Position numbers and translations under genes: made by a program. Below are positions 25,501 to 39,008 of a stretch of 64,000 nt of DNA, piece by piece; the stretch's first letter is position 1; every line of letters begins with the position of its first letter. The stretch lies in contig OU015525.1 in assembly GCA_907165065.1 (NCBI GenBank), positions 32,313,037 to 32,377,036 on the forward strand, given 5' to 3'. The notes under the pieces are model-generated. The model saw only the letters and a program-made list of their open reading frames with translations, was not told the origin of the DNA and searched no databases. The stretch is from Caprimulgus europaeus. Taxonomy: Eukaryota > Chordata > Aves > Caprimulgiformes > Caprimulgidae.

Positions 25501-28500
25501 AGATTTCTGATCAGCTTCTTTTCTGGCAAATAGTACATCAAAATACTCTCAAAAATGCTTTTCCCCTAAATGTAAAGACTTACTACTTCTTTAAATTAGA
25601 GGTCAGCATCAATATCTTCTTGTATCAGCAGTGACAACAGAATTAGATAAAATATCTCAATACTTATTCTGGAAGAGATTTGTCCTTTCCACTTCTTGGA
25701 CTATTTTAATAATAAAAATGTATCTTACTCAGAGACCATGCAGTCAGTATTCTTTTTCTTACAGTGACAAAATAAGCTAGTGGTATAAGACAAATAAATG
25801 TTAGGTGTATTAGTGATTATTTTTAATTACTCTGTAAAAAATGATTAATATATGTTATAACAAATCTACTGAATTGTTATTTGCCTTCCTACATATTGTT
25901 CTAAATAAGTATTTGAGAATGCAATTGGAAAAGCCACAGAAAGCTATTTCTCTGGAAATACTTTATAGCTCTTAAACAAATATGCCAGCAGAAACAGTTT
26001 CCTATTGTATAACTAAGGTAAGTTCCCTGACATGCTACTAATGTCATAAGTATCAGTGCTAGAGTGTGCATCCTATATATGCAAACTCAGAATCATTTAA
26101 ATAGACAACACACCTTGTGTGTCTTTATGCAAACCCACCTCACTCTACAGAGTATCCAGATCCTCATCAGAGTCTGTTATACTGAAAAATATCAGGTGCA
26201 TTGGAATGAGAGAGTAATTGGAGGATCTATATGGGAAGAAACTTCTTAAAGCGGTGGTTATCAAGTATTTAATATTATTCGTTACTGACTGGCAACTACC
26301 TGTTGATTACCCTACCAGAGACTCTCTCCAGAAATGCAGGAAAACTTTGTGAAGTTAGATATTTGTTTTAAAAATTGTCATAATGGAGTATTGATCATCA
26401 TATCTGAACACATTCCCAGTGTCTCTTCCTAAGCATATCTGAAAAAGGAACTCTTTTAAACCATGTTCCAGGGGCTGACTGAGTCTTATTAGAATATTAC
26501 ACATCTTGCAAGGAAATACCTTGTTCAACTTGTAAGAACATCCATATAGTGTAAAACATACATTTAAATACTCCAGCAAGAAATAGTTTATCTCCAAGTA
26601 TTATAGAGTCAACAGCTACACAATAAAACACGGTGCTGTTACAAAGTAAGCTTAGGTATCAGAAAGGGTATTGTCTAATGATTTCTCTAGGCTACCTATC
26701 TATTTCTGGACTTAGCTTTACTAATTAGTCCACTACTATGACTGTGCATCTTGTAGAACCTAAGCAATCACAGTATCACTGAGCATATGAAAATGCTAAG
26801 CCACTTCTGATGTGGCCTGCTTGTATGTATTTCTCCTTATGTAACAAGGTGAAAGTAGATTTAGCTACTATGACAAATATTGTTTACACTGTTCAGTGAT
26901 GTAATTGCTAAACAAACAGGAAATGTTGTCAGAAATGTGTAGGCTGAGTAGTAAATAGATACTCAAACTTGTGTTCCATGAATGCCAAGAAATATTGGAT
27001 GTAAATCTCAGTGAGAAAACAGCTGTCCAATAGTCATAATGCACAGGTCAACTTTTAGAAGCACTGAAACAAAAAGGTGATAAAAAAGAGCTAACATCTG
27101 GCAGATCAACAAGATACCTCTGATTAAAATAATAGTTGCACTTGATAGTTTTTTCAGTAAAAGGTAGTTGAGAAAGACAGGAAGGATGAGCAGCCCATAG
27201 GAAAAATGTTTCCAGTAAAGTAAGAGAATATATGAGAAAGTGACTGTGGGCCGTTGTAGTCAGCATCCCCTATCAGTCCTTGGGAAGTAAATGTAAATTC
27301 TTTATTATTTCAGAGTAAGTCACTGCTAACAACAAACTTCTGGTAATTCTGCCTAAATTTGTCAACAGACAAAGTGGAAGGAGTATGAAACACTTTTTTT
27401 TGTTAAGAAAAAAATAGAAAAATTACTGTTACACGGATTATTGATCTATGGGGAGCTGACATTTATGGAAGCCAAGTATTAATAGTCAGTTAGGGAGACG
27501 CAACACATGAAAGGGGTTCTCATCCAAAATGGTAAGTGATGGATGAACATTGTGGTAGTAATGGTTAACTGTAGTCAGAAGTTAAGAAAATTCTACTGAA
27601 ATTCTAAAAAAAAAAAAAAAAGAAGGTATTTTCCTTTTAGAGATTTATGTGACAGATTATTTGGCTAAACAGACTTTGGTTAAATTTGAAATGGCAAATC
27701 TTACTACCTTGCACAAGAAATTCTTTGTCCATAAGATCCACTGATAAAATTTTGCCTCCTAGCTGCAAAAAAAAAGAAAACCAAAGCCACTCAGACAAAT
27801 TGCATTAATACTTAGTAGGAACTGAGGGACTACTACTAACAGTAGTAAACAATACTTTTGACCACAGAATATTCAAGTCTGGTCAAAACTCTATAATGAC
27901 AAGGATGGACTTAATATTGTCATGTCTTATGATAAAAGTATCTACTTCAAAACATTCATGTGTTTTTGGAGGCCTAAAGGTCCCTAAAGAACAACTTTAA
28001 TATAATCCCACGGGTTATCTGTCTTGGTTAGAAAAATAACATATATTGCCACTATGAGCTCTGACAACTGAAATATCCATCTTAAACAACAGATGACAAT
28101 TTAAAGTCCATTCCTTATACATCTCAGTACAATTTTGAAAGAATTCAAGAAACATAACTAGATGTTTTCCTTGCTTTGAAAAATTCTTATGAATTTCTGC
28201 ATTATATTGCTGATGATTACCCTTAAATGACTGATATACAATACAGCTCTGAAAATTACAGGCGAGAGACTATTATGATTATGTCAAGGTTAAGTTTCTT
28301 TCATTAGGGTTTGTTATTTTGAAAGTTTCATTTGATGTCTATGTGCCAAAAAGCTTTACATTGTATCAGTTTCAGCAAGATTATATCATCCAGAAATTCA
28401 ATTGTTCTTTCTTCATCTATTGGCAGTATAGTACTATAATGGTATATCATTCTGCTGCCTATCATAAAAAATTTTATTATTAAATGTGGTTTTTGGCTTT

Positions 28501-31040
28501 GCCCAACTTCATCTCTTCGGATTGAAGATTTATATCCATTCTCATGAAAAATTCTGATGTCTTGGTGAAGGACAGTGCCTTGCTATGACTCTTACTTATC
28601 CTGTATTTTTGCTGCCTTGGAAATACAAAATTCAGATAATTTTTCAGACATAGCCACGTGGTTTTAGCACACATTAGCTTGGTTGGCACAAGATGGCCGA
28701 AGACAACAAAAATTACTTGCCTGTTTGAGAATGTATCTGCTTGCCAAATCTCTGTCTGACCTCATCAAGTCAGACACCAAGCCAGGAATCCCCCCACAGC
28801 TGTTCCTTTTGAAAAGTATCCTAATTAAAGTGGTGAATCCAATTTTACTTTGTAGGTTGGGTACTCTGAAATCTATTTAACTTGGGAGCTGGCTTTGATG
28901 CTGATTTTCTTAAAACAAACAACAAAAAATCCCCAACAAGCCCTCCCACCCAAAAAAAATTCCCCAAACTCCCCCAGGAAACCCCCCAAAAGACATTGTG
29001 GCAAAGTAAAATATTCAAGATTCACAAAACATCTGAATTAAGGATGACAGGTATTTTAATTTCTGCCCAACCTATGTACGTATATTTACGTGTTTGTAGC
29101 TTTATCACTTGATATTACCAGTTCCCTCTAAACATCCAGCTTATATGATGACTTTTATAACTGAAGTGGCAAATTGTTCAGCTTTGATTTCTTATCATTT
29201 ATCTTTCAGTGTTCAAAATAAAATATTCAAGTGCTGATCTGAATAAAAAATTGGCTCATAAACTTCTCTACATGAGTTTCTAAAAACTTCAAATTAATTA
29301 TCTTGTTAAGTTTTATTTTATTTTTTTATAGTTCCCTGATCATGCACACTGCACAAACTAGTGAAGTCCATAACAAGATCTTGGAACAAAATTCTAGTCC
29401 ATTCAGTGGCAAATTCTGAATCTGCACCCTACAGACAATGTCAATATGCAACAGCTTAAACAACTTGAATTGAGAAACAGGGTTCACGTTATCACAACTA
29501 AAAAGAAAGTATAAATATAGCCACTGATTTTCAGTAAAATGTTGTCTGAGTGTTTCATAAATATCAGTATTCCATGATGTGAGACTATAGCCTTCATAAT
29601 TTTACAGACAGGTAGTTGAAGCAAACAGATTTGGGGACATGGGCTAAAAGAAGATAAGGAGGCTCACATAAAGCAAAAATAAGATGTGAAACCACTTTCT
29701 ATCAGAATGTTTATTTGGGATATGTGAGAATACAGATTAATTTTTCTTTTAGTTTGAAGTAGTTTGAACCAACATCATTCCATGTTAATCTGGGAGGGAT
29801 TACTCTCTCAGGCTTTCTTGCAGAGTCTTCCCCTTTTCATAGGTAATCTTAGCAGTTATTGAATCAAAGAGAGACAGAAAAACTTCTATGGGTTCAGAGA
29901 CTATTGTCCTCCCCCACAATGTGGATGACCTTGTCTCAAATCCCCAGTCAGACAAAGGACAGAACTGAAGTTTGTTTTCTCACATCTTTTGTCAATACTT
30001 CTTTGTAAAGATCTTTAACTTTTCAAAGCAAATTATCATTGGCTACAATTGTACTTAGGAAAGGTCAGTCTGCAGAATCTCAGATTGAATATTCAGAAAA
30101 GTTTAGATGAAGTGTCTTGTTTGATTTCTGTGGGAGAGGCCAGGAAAATATCTAATTCTCCAGCTCAGTATTCAACTATCTTCATCACATGATCACTTTA
30201 TTTTTTTCTTAGTTTTCTTTTTCATCAACTATACAACTTCCTACTCCAACAACACAGGAAGAGAGAGTCCTTCAGACAACATACACCTTTATATGTCCTT
30301 GATTAACTTCTTCATCTTTGCCTTTCTTCTAGTGCTAAGCAAGGACTAAGGTAAATAAGAATTTTGGTGCACAAATAAGACATCTTCATAAATTGTAATA
30401 AAAACTGTTGATCTGAAGTTGCAAGGGTTTTTTGGGTTTTTTTTTTAATCTAATAATCATGGAGAGTGAAGAGAAAAATATTAACTTAGAAAGAACACTT
30501 CATCTTTACCTACACAACTCTGGCTCTGAAAAAGTTTGTCCAAGTTAAAAAACAAAGCAAAACAAAACATAGTCTACTTGTCAGTTTGTGTTAATCACAT
30601 GCACAGAACCACAGGTTTTAAAACTTTTCCGTATTCTTAAGTCACTCATAACTTATTTTTCTTTTCTTAGTATGTTACATCTTTTAAATATATGTTTCAT
30701 TTCTTTGTCATCTGGCTCCATCCCATGTTGGAATTGTTCCCTGCTGTTAATTGTAGGTGGCTATGATTTGATTAATCTCAAACATGTGTTATATATGCAC
30801 AATATGGAAAACTGTATTCTATATATTTCTACTTAAAACATGCCTGAATGTAATGGAAATAAGCCAAACATTTTTAAAATTACTCAGGACTTAATCTTAT
30901 CACAATGAACAATATGGATACAATCAAAATAAGACATTCTAATCCACTCGAAGTGTTAAAAGTTCACAGAGATATGCACTAATCTTGTACAGTATTTCTC
31001 AATACAATACAAACACGATTTTAAATACATGAATGCATAC
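22503..31040. other. Non-coding DNA, no gene or transposon recognised
   Basis: About 8.5 kb of AT-rich sequence downstream (3') of the last exon I can support for the minus-strand coiled-coil gene. It may hold further 3' exons or the 3' UTR, but no segment shows both an open frame and plausible splice sites. C-rich low-complexity sequence occurs at about 28920-28995, and several A or T homopolymers are present. Confidence 0.45.
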
Positions 31041-31198
31041 CATTTGAGCATCATTGCTATGTGTAAATCTTAAGTTCTCCGCCTCTCTCTCCATTTCCAC
31101 ATTTTGTTGCAGTCTGACAATTCGCTGTTCCTGGTCCCACCTTGTTGGCATGGTTCCCATGCAGACTTTTTTGAAGACACTACTCACATTTTTCAGAC
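31041..31198 (-). CDS. Candidate exon, coiled-coil gene (intact)
   Basis: The segment is 158 nt: two bases completing a split codon, then 52 codons without a stop. The acceptor is a T-rich tract ending CTCCTTAG and the donor is ATG|GTATGC. The peptide contains KNVSSVFKKV, then TRWDQEQRIVRLQQ and an acidic-basic EMEREAENLRF stretch, consistent with a helix. It needs an incoming phase of 1, but the 34.6-kb exon leaves phase 0, so either an exon between them is missing or the acceptor choice is wrong. It is the most downstream exon I can support. The protein family is unknown. Confidence 0.5.
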
Positions 31199-34100
31199 CT
31201 AAGGAGCTAGCAGACAACAATGGCTATAACATTTCCATACTAGTTTATATAGCTCTTGGTTTTGAAAGGTCTTTAACAACTAGAGTACAAATGTAAACTC
31301 ATTTATTGGGATAGGATTATTCATATGCTTCAACTGAATTATGAAGCTAGCAATTATACTATTATATAAGAAAAGTTAACTATATAAGGTTTTTTAAGGA
31401 TTAAATGTTTTCTGGGTTTATAGAAACCTTTAAAGATCATTCATTCCTAAACAGAAAAGTTCAGAATACCTTATGTCACATTAACATAAATGCCTATGTA
31501 TTTTTGTGCAAATAAAAGTACTGTGAGTATTAACAAAAGTTCTCTCTGAGATTTCCTTGGGCTATGCAAAAGAGATTATTTCAAAGAAGTTAAATCTAGC
31601 AATTTAAATTCTTTAAATTTACAATTCTTTAACTTGTCTCTATTTTTTTTAATGTAGAACTTTATTGCTATTATTATAATTATTATTATACAGCCTCCAG
31701 TGGTAAGTGAAATATAATTCTAGTTAATTTTCCTTACAGCTGTACACAAATCAATAACTGTAAGTATCCCAAAGGAAAAGCATGCTGTATGGACTTCCAA
31801 GATCATAATGAATGCAAATATGCTGACCTTTCTCTGACAACTATGAATATTGTTTCACAATTTTGCCATTAAAATTGCTTCAATCAGCAATTCATACAGC
31901 AAATATGGAGCCAATAGTAGTTGTAAATTACTATTCATTACAAGGTGTATTGTATAGTTACCATAGTGAACAAACTTTACCCTTTTGGGAATCAGCTCTT
32001 CTAACATATTTTGTTGAATAAGGCTGTCAAAGAAAACTTGAATACAAAGTATTTTGTATATCCTTAAAATACTCTAGTTATAATTCTCCTTTTTTTAATT
32101 ATTATTTGAAATACAAATACCTTCAAACCTTGAATTATTTCTTTCTAACAAAAACATCTTTTTTATAAGTGGGACAGTAAAGCTGAAATGAAAGGAAGAT
32201 TACAGTCAAAAATTTAAAAAAAGCAGTATTCTGCATTTAAAATGGGCAGTATGTCCATGAAATGTAGTATTTCTCATGCAATGATATAATAAAACTATGA
32301 GTGAATATAACAGATATGAAACAATGAGCTACTGTAGTACTACTACATCTAGTATCTCTTCCTCATAAATACTTTTCAAATGGTTCTGGAAATGTTAACG
32401 AGTAAATGAAAACTATAGCACATTTTTAATGTTTTAAAATAAAAAGCTTATAAAAGTTTAGGAGGAACTGAAATTTGGAGCACTTGCAATAGATCATTAT
32501 CACTTCTACAAAACATTAAAAATGTCTATGAAAATGTTGTTTAGAACAGATTGGAGAAATAGGACTTACATTAAACATGTTAATTGCAGATGCATGTTGA
32601 ACTCAGAAAAAGCAACAGGAACCAAAAAAAGAAACTGGCTTATAATTTCTATTCAGAAAAAAACCTTTAAATATGTATAAGTGGAAAATACCAGCCTCAA
32701 CTTAATACTGTATTAATTATGTTTAAAATTCTCCTTATTTTGAAGACAGAAGTTATTAAATCCTTAGAAGTAATTTCACTAAAAATATTAGCTCTCTTTG
32801 TCCTATTTTCATGTTTTGCAATGACTACATTTCTGATTTAATAAGCTTTGCATGCTCAGAGATCATAATAAAATATCAACTAATGTCATGTTCATATAAT
32901 ATGTGTGATATTCTGAAAGAACAGTCCTTTCTTGATGACATTTGCTCAAGACCTGTACTCTCATACTTGTAATTCTTTCATGTTCAAAATGAATCCCTGC
33001 TACATCTCACTCAATATTGATCTTTAAGGCATTTCTCCCAATCCTTTTCCCAGTGTGGTCACTGAACAGTATAAAAGTTCAATAGGAAGATCAGCTGCTC
33101 ATCCACTTTTTGCTAAAGCAATTTGTATTATGGATTTATTTTAGCAGTCTACAGTGGCAGTTGCTGTTTTTACTATTTAAATGCTTTGATTATCTGACCT
33201 TGCTTACTTTATCTTCTTAAGTGCTGTGCATGGGCTTTAAAGTTGATCAATAAATGGGGATTCCTCCACCACATTATGTTGAAATCAATCCTGATTCAGA
33301 CTATTTGTATTTCACTCTTATGAGTCCATCTGTCTTTCTTAATTTTATATTCTCTTTTCTTAAATAATTTTGTCTGCCACTGCAAATGCTTACTGTCAGG
33401 TAGATTTCAATTGCAATCAATTCTGCTTTTCCCAGTAGTAACTATAGTGTCTGGGAAGACACAAATGTATAGAATCATATCCTATACCTGAACAGTCATC
33501 TCCTATATGATTGTTATTAAATTATTTGTTTAAATACTTGGGTTATAGGTACCTTGAAAGACAATAAACACTAATTTTCACTTACTTTAGGTTTTTTGAA
33601 TAATAATTAGAAAACAAAGGGTTCATAGACTTCTTAACCATAACTTTATAGTTTTATGTTTAAGTTTTATGTCCTCTACTTTAAAATAAATTAAAAAAAC
33701 CTGAAACGGTACAACTTATTATCATTTTTCAGATTTTTAATTTCTCTTAGAAAAACAAAGTAATAGAGCCAACTGGCCTTCAGCTATACCACAGTAAACC
33801 TTAGAATTCTCCAATCAAATTTAAAACTATAACTAGTCCTGAATTTGTGCAGTGTGAAAAATTGTACTTCCTGAGAATAATTTTGTTATATATGGTATCT
33901 AATCTATTTAATATAGATCAACATATAAAATATTTCAAGTTTTTTAACTTCTTATAAATTTTAAAATTTTCATTACTTAATTCATAATGAAAAGGTTATC
34001 ACAGCTGTAAAAAACCCTAACATGGATATATTTCTATTTGAAAAGGAAAAAGAAAATAAATATAAAATCTAACAATGCAGTTAACATGTTATTCATGGAG

Positions 34101-34576
34101 TCCCAAATACTACCTAGCACATATAAAACTTACTGAATTTCTACTTTGATCTCATTTAAACATCTCCACAAATGTTCAGAAAAGGGAATATAATTTTTCC
34201 TTTCTTTAACTAAATCATACACACACAAATATTCACTTAGATTTCCATTAAATTAATATGAATTAAAATACAGAGTCAGTTACTTCACTGATTTTCTGTA
34301 AAGCTTACACCATAATTCACTACTTAACTTGTATAATAAAGCATCACAACTACAAAATATAATCATAAACAATACTTAATATTAAAAGTTTTTATCTTTG
34401 ATCTTGCAAAATTTTGAACATCTTTTCACATGTTCATAGGGTAGTAGGTTTTGTGAAACTGCTGACATTCATCTATGTTTGAAAGACTGAGTCCTAGAAT
34501 GACATTAAGATCTGATACTATTTTACTCCGATTGCTAGATAATACATTATTTTTCTATGCATCAAATTAAACTTAC
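31199..34576 (-). other. Presumed intron between the 34.6-kb and 31.1-kb exons
   Basis: About 3.4 kb of AT-rich DNA with no recognised repeat. The phases of the flanking exons do not agree, so a short exon probably lies undetected here. Confidence 0.4.
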
Positions 34577-34646
34577 CTGCTTCTTCAAATTTTCTAGTTC
34601 TTCACCTGACTTAGACTCTTTCTGCTTAGTCCAGGTTCAGTGGACA
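34577..34646 (-). pseudogene. Exon with in-frame TGA, coiled-coil gene
   Basis: The segment is 70 nt: one base completing the AA left by the 38.9-kb exon, then 23 codons to a clean CAG|GTAAGT donor. The acceptor is GGTTTCAG. The third full codon is TGA (34637-34639). After it the reading is charged and helical (TKQKESKSGEELENLKKQ). The phase match on the upstream side and the consensus donor argue that this was a true exon. The stop would truncate the protein. A later acceptor (AAGCAG|AAAGAG) would avoid the stop but breaks the phase with the preceding exon. Confidence 0.5.
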
Positions 34647-34654
34647 CTGAAACC

Positions 34655-34701
34655 TTGAGAAGCTGCTATTCTTCCACTTTCTTTGAGAAGCTGCTATTCT
34701 T
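34655..34701. repeat. Tandem direct repeat beside a splice acceptor
   Basis: A 19-bp unit (ttgagaagctgctattctt) occurs at 34655-34673 and again at 34683-34701, a period of 28 bp. On the minus strand it lies just upstream of the acceptor of the 34.6-kb exon. It is a local duplication that could alter the branch-point or pyrimidine-tract region. Confidence 0.8.
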
Positions 34702-37700
34702 ACCTTAAAGTTCTCCTCACTTTTTCTGGTGTTTTGTTTTTTTGTGTTTTGGTGGGATTTTTAAGAGAAAATTGGATTTATTCAATCATAAGTTTGACAA
34801 TGGTAATCAAATTGAACTTTTTTTAATGTCTGGGAACATTTCTGACTCAGTTGTACCTCCATACAGTGCATGCTATGATATCTCCAATGAGAGAGGAAGG
34901 ACAAAAGGAGCAAGACCACAAATACCTTAAACATTTATAGAATTAGAAGACATTAATGTTAACATAACTTAGAAAAAAAAAATAGGATGACAGATGTTTA
35001 AATCACATTAGCACCAGTGATGGTGGTAAATCTTTGGTCTATTTTGTGAAAGTCATTATTAAACTTATATTAAAAACATAGTCCAAGTTAAGTACATAAA
35101 GTAACTAATAATAAACGGTCTTTCTCAATGAAGAAAAAGGGATTAGAATTTTCACTGGTAACTGTGTATGTACATGAAAGAAAAATTACCTAGGACTCTA
35201 ATGTAGAAAGCAACCCATACTGAAAAAAGCAACCATTACTCAACAGTTCCTTGAACAATGGCATAATTACATGTATGTTGTTTTCTGGGAATGAATAATT
35301 TCAGAAATGCAAAATAATGGCTTTAAGATTTGCCTATTTAAGACATCAGTACTTATACATATATTCTTAAATGACTGGTTAGTAATTGTACTGAAATCCT
35401 GCCCTCTCAGTATTTTTATAAGAATTTTATTTAATACAGCATGTTCATCCTGAAGACGATTCAGTTTTTACTGATAATTCATTTCAGATTTTCAGGGAAG
35501 CATTGCCTTTTTAAATTCCACTAACTAATATAAACACCTATTTCATTATGGGGCAAATTCCTTTAAGCACTTCTGTAATTTGTGAGTGTAAGAAGCGGGG
35601 TTGCTTTTTGCCACAAGCTTAGCCACTTCAAAAATGGAAATTAAAATGCAAAGGAGAATAAGAATTACTAGAAGGTATTTCAGAATAGCATCTAGTATAT
35701 GGTGGGGGGAGAGTTCAACTTATGCAATACTTACTAACATCACTTGTGAAGATTTTTCATTTTATTGTGACAGCAGAGGGGAAATTTAGAAGAATTCACT
35801 GTGCCAAATATGCATTTCTGCAGAACACATCTTAAAAAAGACAAGTCCATACTGTTTCCCTCAGGTGGGTAAATGTTAAGAGAGAAGAATCCAAGTTTCA
35901 TGATGCAGCAGCACAAAGCTGGGAAGTGAAAATTATGTTGCAGCAGAGTCCTGAAAATATGACTGTAAAAGTTAATCAATAAAATGTCTATTCCTGTCTA
36001 TTCACTAGAGGCCCCAGCTGCATAGCTTCACACAATCGATACTACAAATTATTACGATTTCCAGGTTCCCACTGGACACTCCGAACAAATCTTTCAAGTG
36101 TAACAGGCTTATATTGGGGGGGAAGAGGAGGGGGAGTATGGGTGTGTTACCTTAGGTTTATTTCATCCAGGAAAACTATACAACAAGCAAAGCTTGTGAC
36201 TTGTAAAAACTTTCTGTTGTTTCCCTCTGAAATCCATGTATTTTGGGCTTCCTGTGAAATTAGCAGAAAATAACTTTATTCTATTTTAAAACAAAATATT
36301 TTTATTCTGGTAAACTAATTAATAGAATGGATTTTTTTATAATTTTTAAATCCTGGTCAACTATTTCCTTTTTTCACCGTTTCCAAGAAAAATAACTTTT
36401 AATGTACAGTTTCACAACAAGGAAAAAAAAAAAAGCATACAGAAATGGACTTTTCCCCTCAAAGGCCTCATAACAGCTATAGCAGAATATCAGCTCTCTG
36501 TAGTTTTAACCAATTTATGGTGCGCTACATTTTTCTTTGCATGGTCCTACGCTCCTGCCTTGATACCAGCTGCGTTCGCCAGATTCACTAAGTAAGCAGG
36601 AAGCAGGTAAGTAAAGTCCAGGACCGTATGACTTTGATTAAGTCAGCACCAAAGGGATGCTACTTTACAACACATGCAGTACCCTTCATAGTGACTGAGC
36701 ATAACCCCTACGACATTCCCTGTCCCAGAAGACCCAAGGGACAGAGATCCATTGCTCTTTCTGTCTCCCAAGGAACAGAACAGAGCAAATACTGACTGGA
36801 ACAGCATGCCTGTGTTCAGGTGCAGAGTAAGATGCTGTTTTAAAGGGGAATTTCAGTAATTTAAATCTCCAACTTTGTTGTTTAGTTTTTGGCTTTGTTA
36901 GTTCAACTTTATTAATACTATTGTTTTAAAACTGCAGTTTTAATTTTCCAGATTCAACAAATACTTTGCTGAATGGGATCCTGCAGTAACAAGTCAGAGT
37001 ACTTTTAAAAAGCAATGGTAACACACATTTAAGGTTAAAACTTAGCCTAAAAGTCAATTAAAAATTTTATTATCTATAGAGCTATATAAAATTCCCATCA
37101 CTGAACAAATGTAGAAAATAGAACAGAAAAAGGTAGTTTAGTGAATGATAAGAGATTCACTAAAGTTTCATTTGTTCACACAAAGTAAACTATAAAACTG
37201 CAAAAAAGTCCTCTGAAAGGCTTCTAATGATTATCATTTGGCGTTCTATTTCAACATTAGTGAAACTAATTTCACTGATCTTTTGCAAAATTCCTGCTCT
37301 CTCAAAAGCTGCATTTCGTCACACAATCGATCAGTTACAGCTGGGAGTTTCAATACCCTCGTTACACACTAAGTTACCACAACCAGTAGTCCTAGAAATC
37401 TATAACCTTCTTATTTTCAAAGAAGTATCTACAAGAGCTGGCATAACATGGCGTTTTGGCAACTCAGGAATCACTTGAAATGGTTAAGAAAACCCACTGT
37501 GGCAAAAGATTCAAGATAGGTCAGGAAAGTAAATCAGTGACACTATTCTCCCTAGAGAAGTACTAGTAATGTCTTTAGAGATATAACTACAGGTTGAAAA
37601 TCACCAAGCTATTTTATTTAAAGGAATGAAAACACATTACTGAAGACAATGTTTTTTCAATGAAGCTTTTCCCAGTCTTCAGCAGAAATATTAACTTAAA

Positions 37701-38818
37701 ATGTTTGAACTACAGAAAGGATGAAGTTCTAGTCTAAAAGTCTGTAGTTTACACTGAACATACGTTATCATATTTTGATTTTAGATTCATGATGTTTATT
37801 GCATCTGAACTTAGCAAGCCTCCTCTCAGAGGAGATTTGTTGAGATAGTCTTTGATGCTTGCCACAAATCTGAGATAAAACATTTAGCTTTAAATGTTCA
37901 GTCCACCACTAAATGGAGGGATTTCTTTTTGCAGTCAAGTTACCTTGTATAAAGTATTCATCTGTGCTCTGTGATATTACAAAACAGTTTGAGATTCTAT
38001 CTGTATGCTTAGTGGTTTCTTAATATAAAATAATTTTAGTAAGAAAAGAGTAACTGCATAAAAAAAGAATCAACTGAAGTGAGTAATTTTTACCATGCTC
38101 TAAATCTTGAAAAAACTGAAGAATAAATCAGTTTGTGGCACAATATAAAAACATGCTTAGCATTAAGCTAATTTTTAAAACCTATTTGTTTAACATTGGT
38201 ACTTTTTAATTAAACCCTGAGAGTTAGAATTCAATCTAATAGACACTAAATTTGGATGATAAGAACAGAAGTACTTTTGCAGTGCAAACTTTTCTAAAGT
38301 ATACAATATACTTTTTTTTTTTTGCTTATGTTAGCAATCTCATATGTGTCTTGCTGTTGTGACTAAAAGTTCAAACACCAAATTTCCTTTAATTTGGTAG
38401 TGTCTTGCTTAGACACAGCTCCTTGAACAAAAAAAAAAGAAAAAAAAAAAAGGACAATAAGACCCATATGTAACCTTTGGTCTCCACAAAGAGGAAGATG
38501 AGAAAACCATTAATAGATAGGTAACAAATAATTACACATATTATTCTACTTCAACACTACATAATCTTTTTAATTTCAAATGTAAAACAGACCAGCAATA
38601 ATAGTATTTTTTCAACATTCAAATTTTTAGGTGTAGAATATATTTCAAAGCATACATTAATCAATCATTTAGATTTAATAGTTTATTCAATAGAGTTCTA
38701 GAGCACATTTACACTACATCTTACCTGAGAGAAAAGATTAATACCATACATATTAAAAGGATTTATTGTTGACTTTAATGTCTTCTGTTTCTCGGATACT
38801 GAAAAAGCAGTAACTCAC
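34702..38818 (-). other. Presumed intron between the 38.9-kb and 34.6-kb exons
   Basis: About 4.1 kb of non-coding sequence. An 83-codon plus-strand frame at 37227-37478 has no recognisable features, and no transposon was recognised. Confidence 0.45.
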
Positions 38819-39008
38819 TTGTAATCACTAAATTCTCCTTCAGATGCTATAATGCGCTCGCTCAGGGTCTTCAGCTCTGTCTGTGATTTTCTACCGTTCT
38901 GTTCTTGGCGAACTGTTTCTGTTATTTGCTCACTTAGCTGCTCTTGAGTTGCTTTCAAGCTGGATTCCATTAGAAGAAGTTTTTCGTCTTGACTGGCACG
39001 TTCTTGGG
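38819..39008 (-). CDS. Exon, coiled-coil gene (intact)
   Basis: The segment is 190 nt: CC completing a split Ala codon from the 42.6-kb exon, 62 open codons, then AA before a GTGAGT donor. The acceptor is a long T tract followed by ATCTTTCAG. The peptide reads QERASQDEKLLLMESSL, then KATQEQLSEQITETVRQEQ and QTELKTLSERI, ending EGEFSDY. Leu, Ile and Val sit at heptad-like intervals among Glu, Gln and Lys, with no Pro. Both ends are in phase with neighbouring exons. The protein is a long coiled coil of unknown family. No disabling change was seen in this exon. Confidence 0.7.

Noticed and set aside
36540..36620. Possible plus-strand donor (GCAG|GTAAGT) near 36.6 kb
   Set aside because: No open frame or acceptor of the right kind accompanies it, so a lone GTAAGT is not informative.
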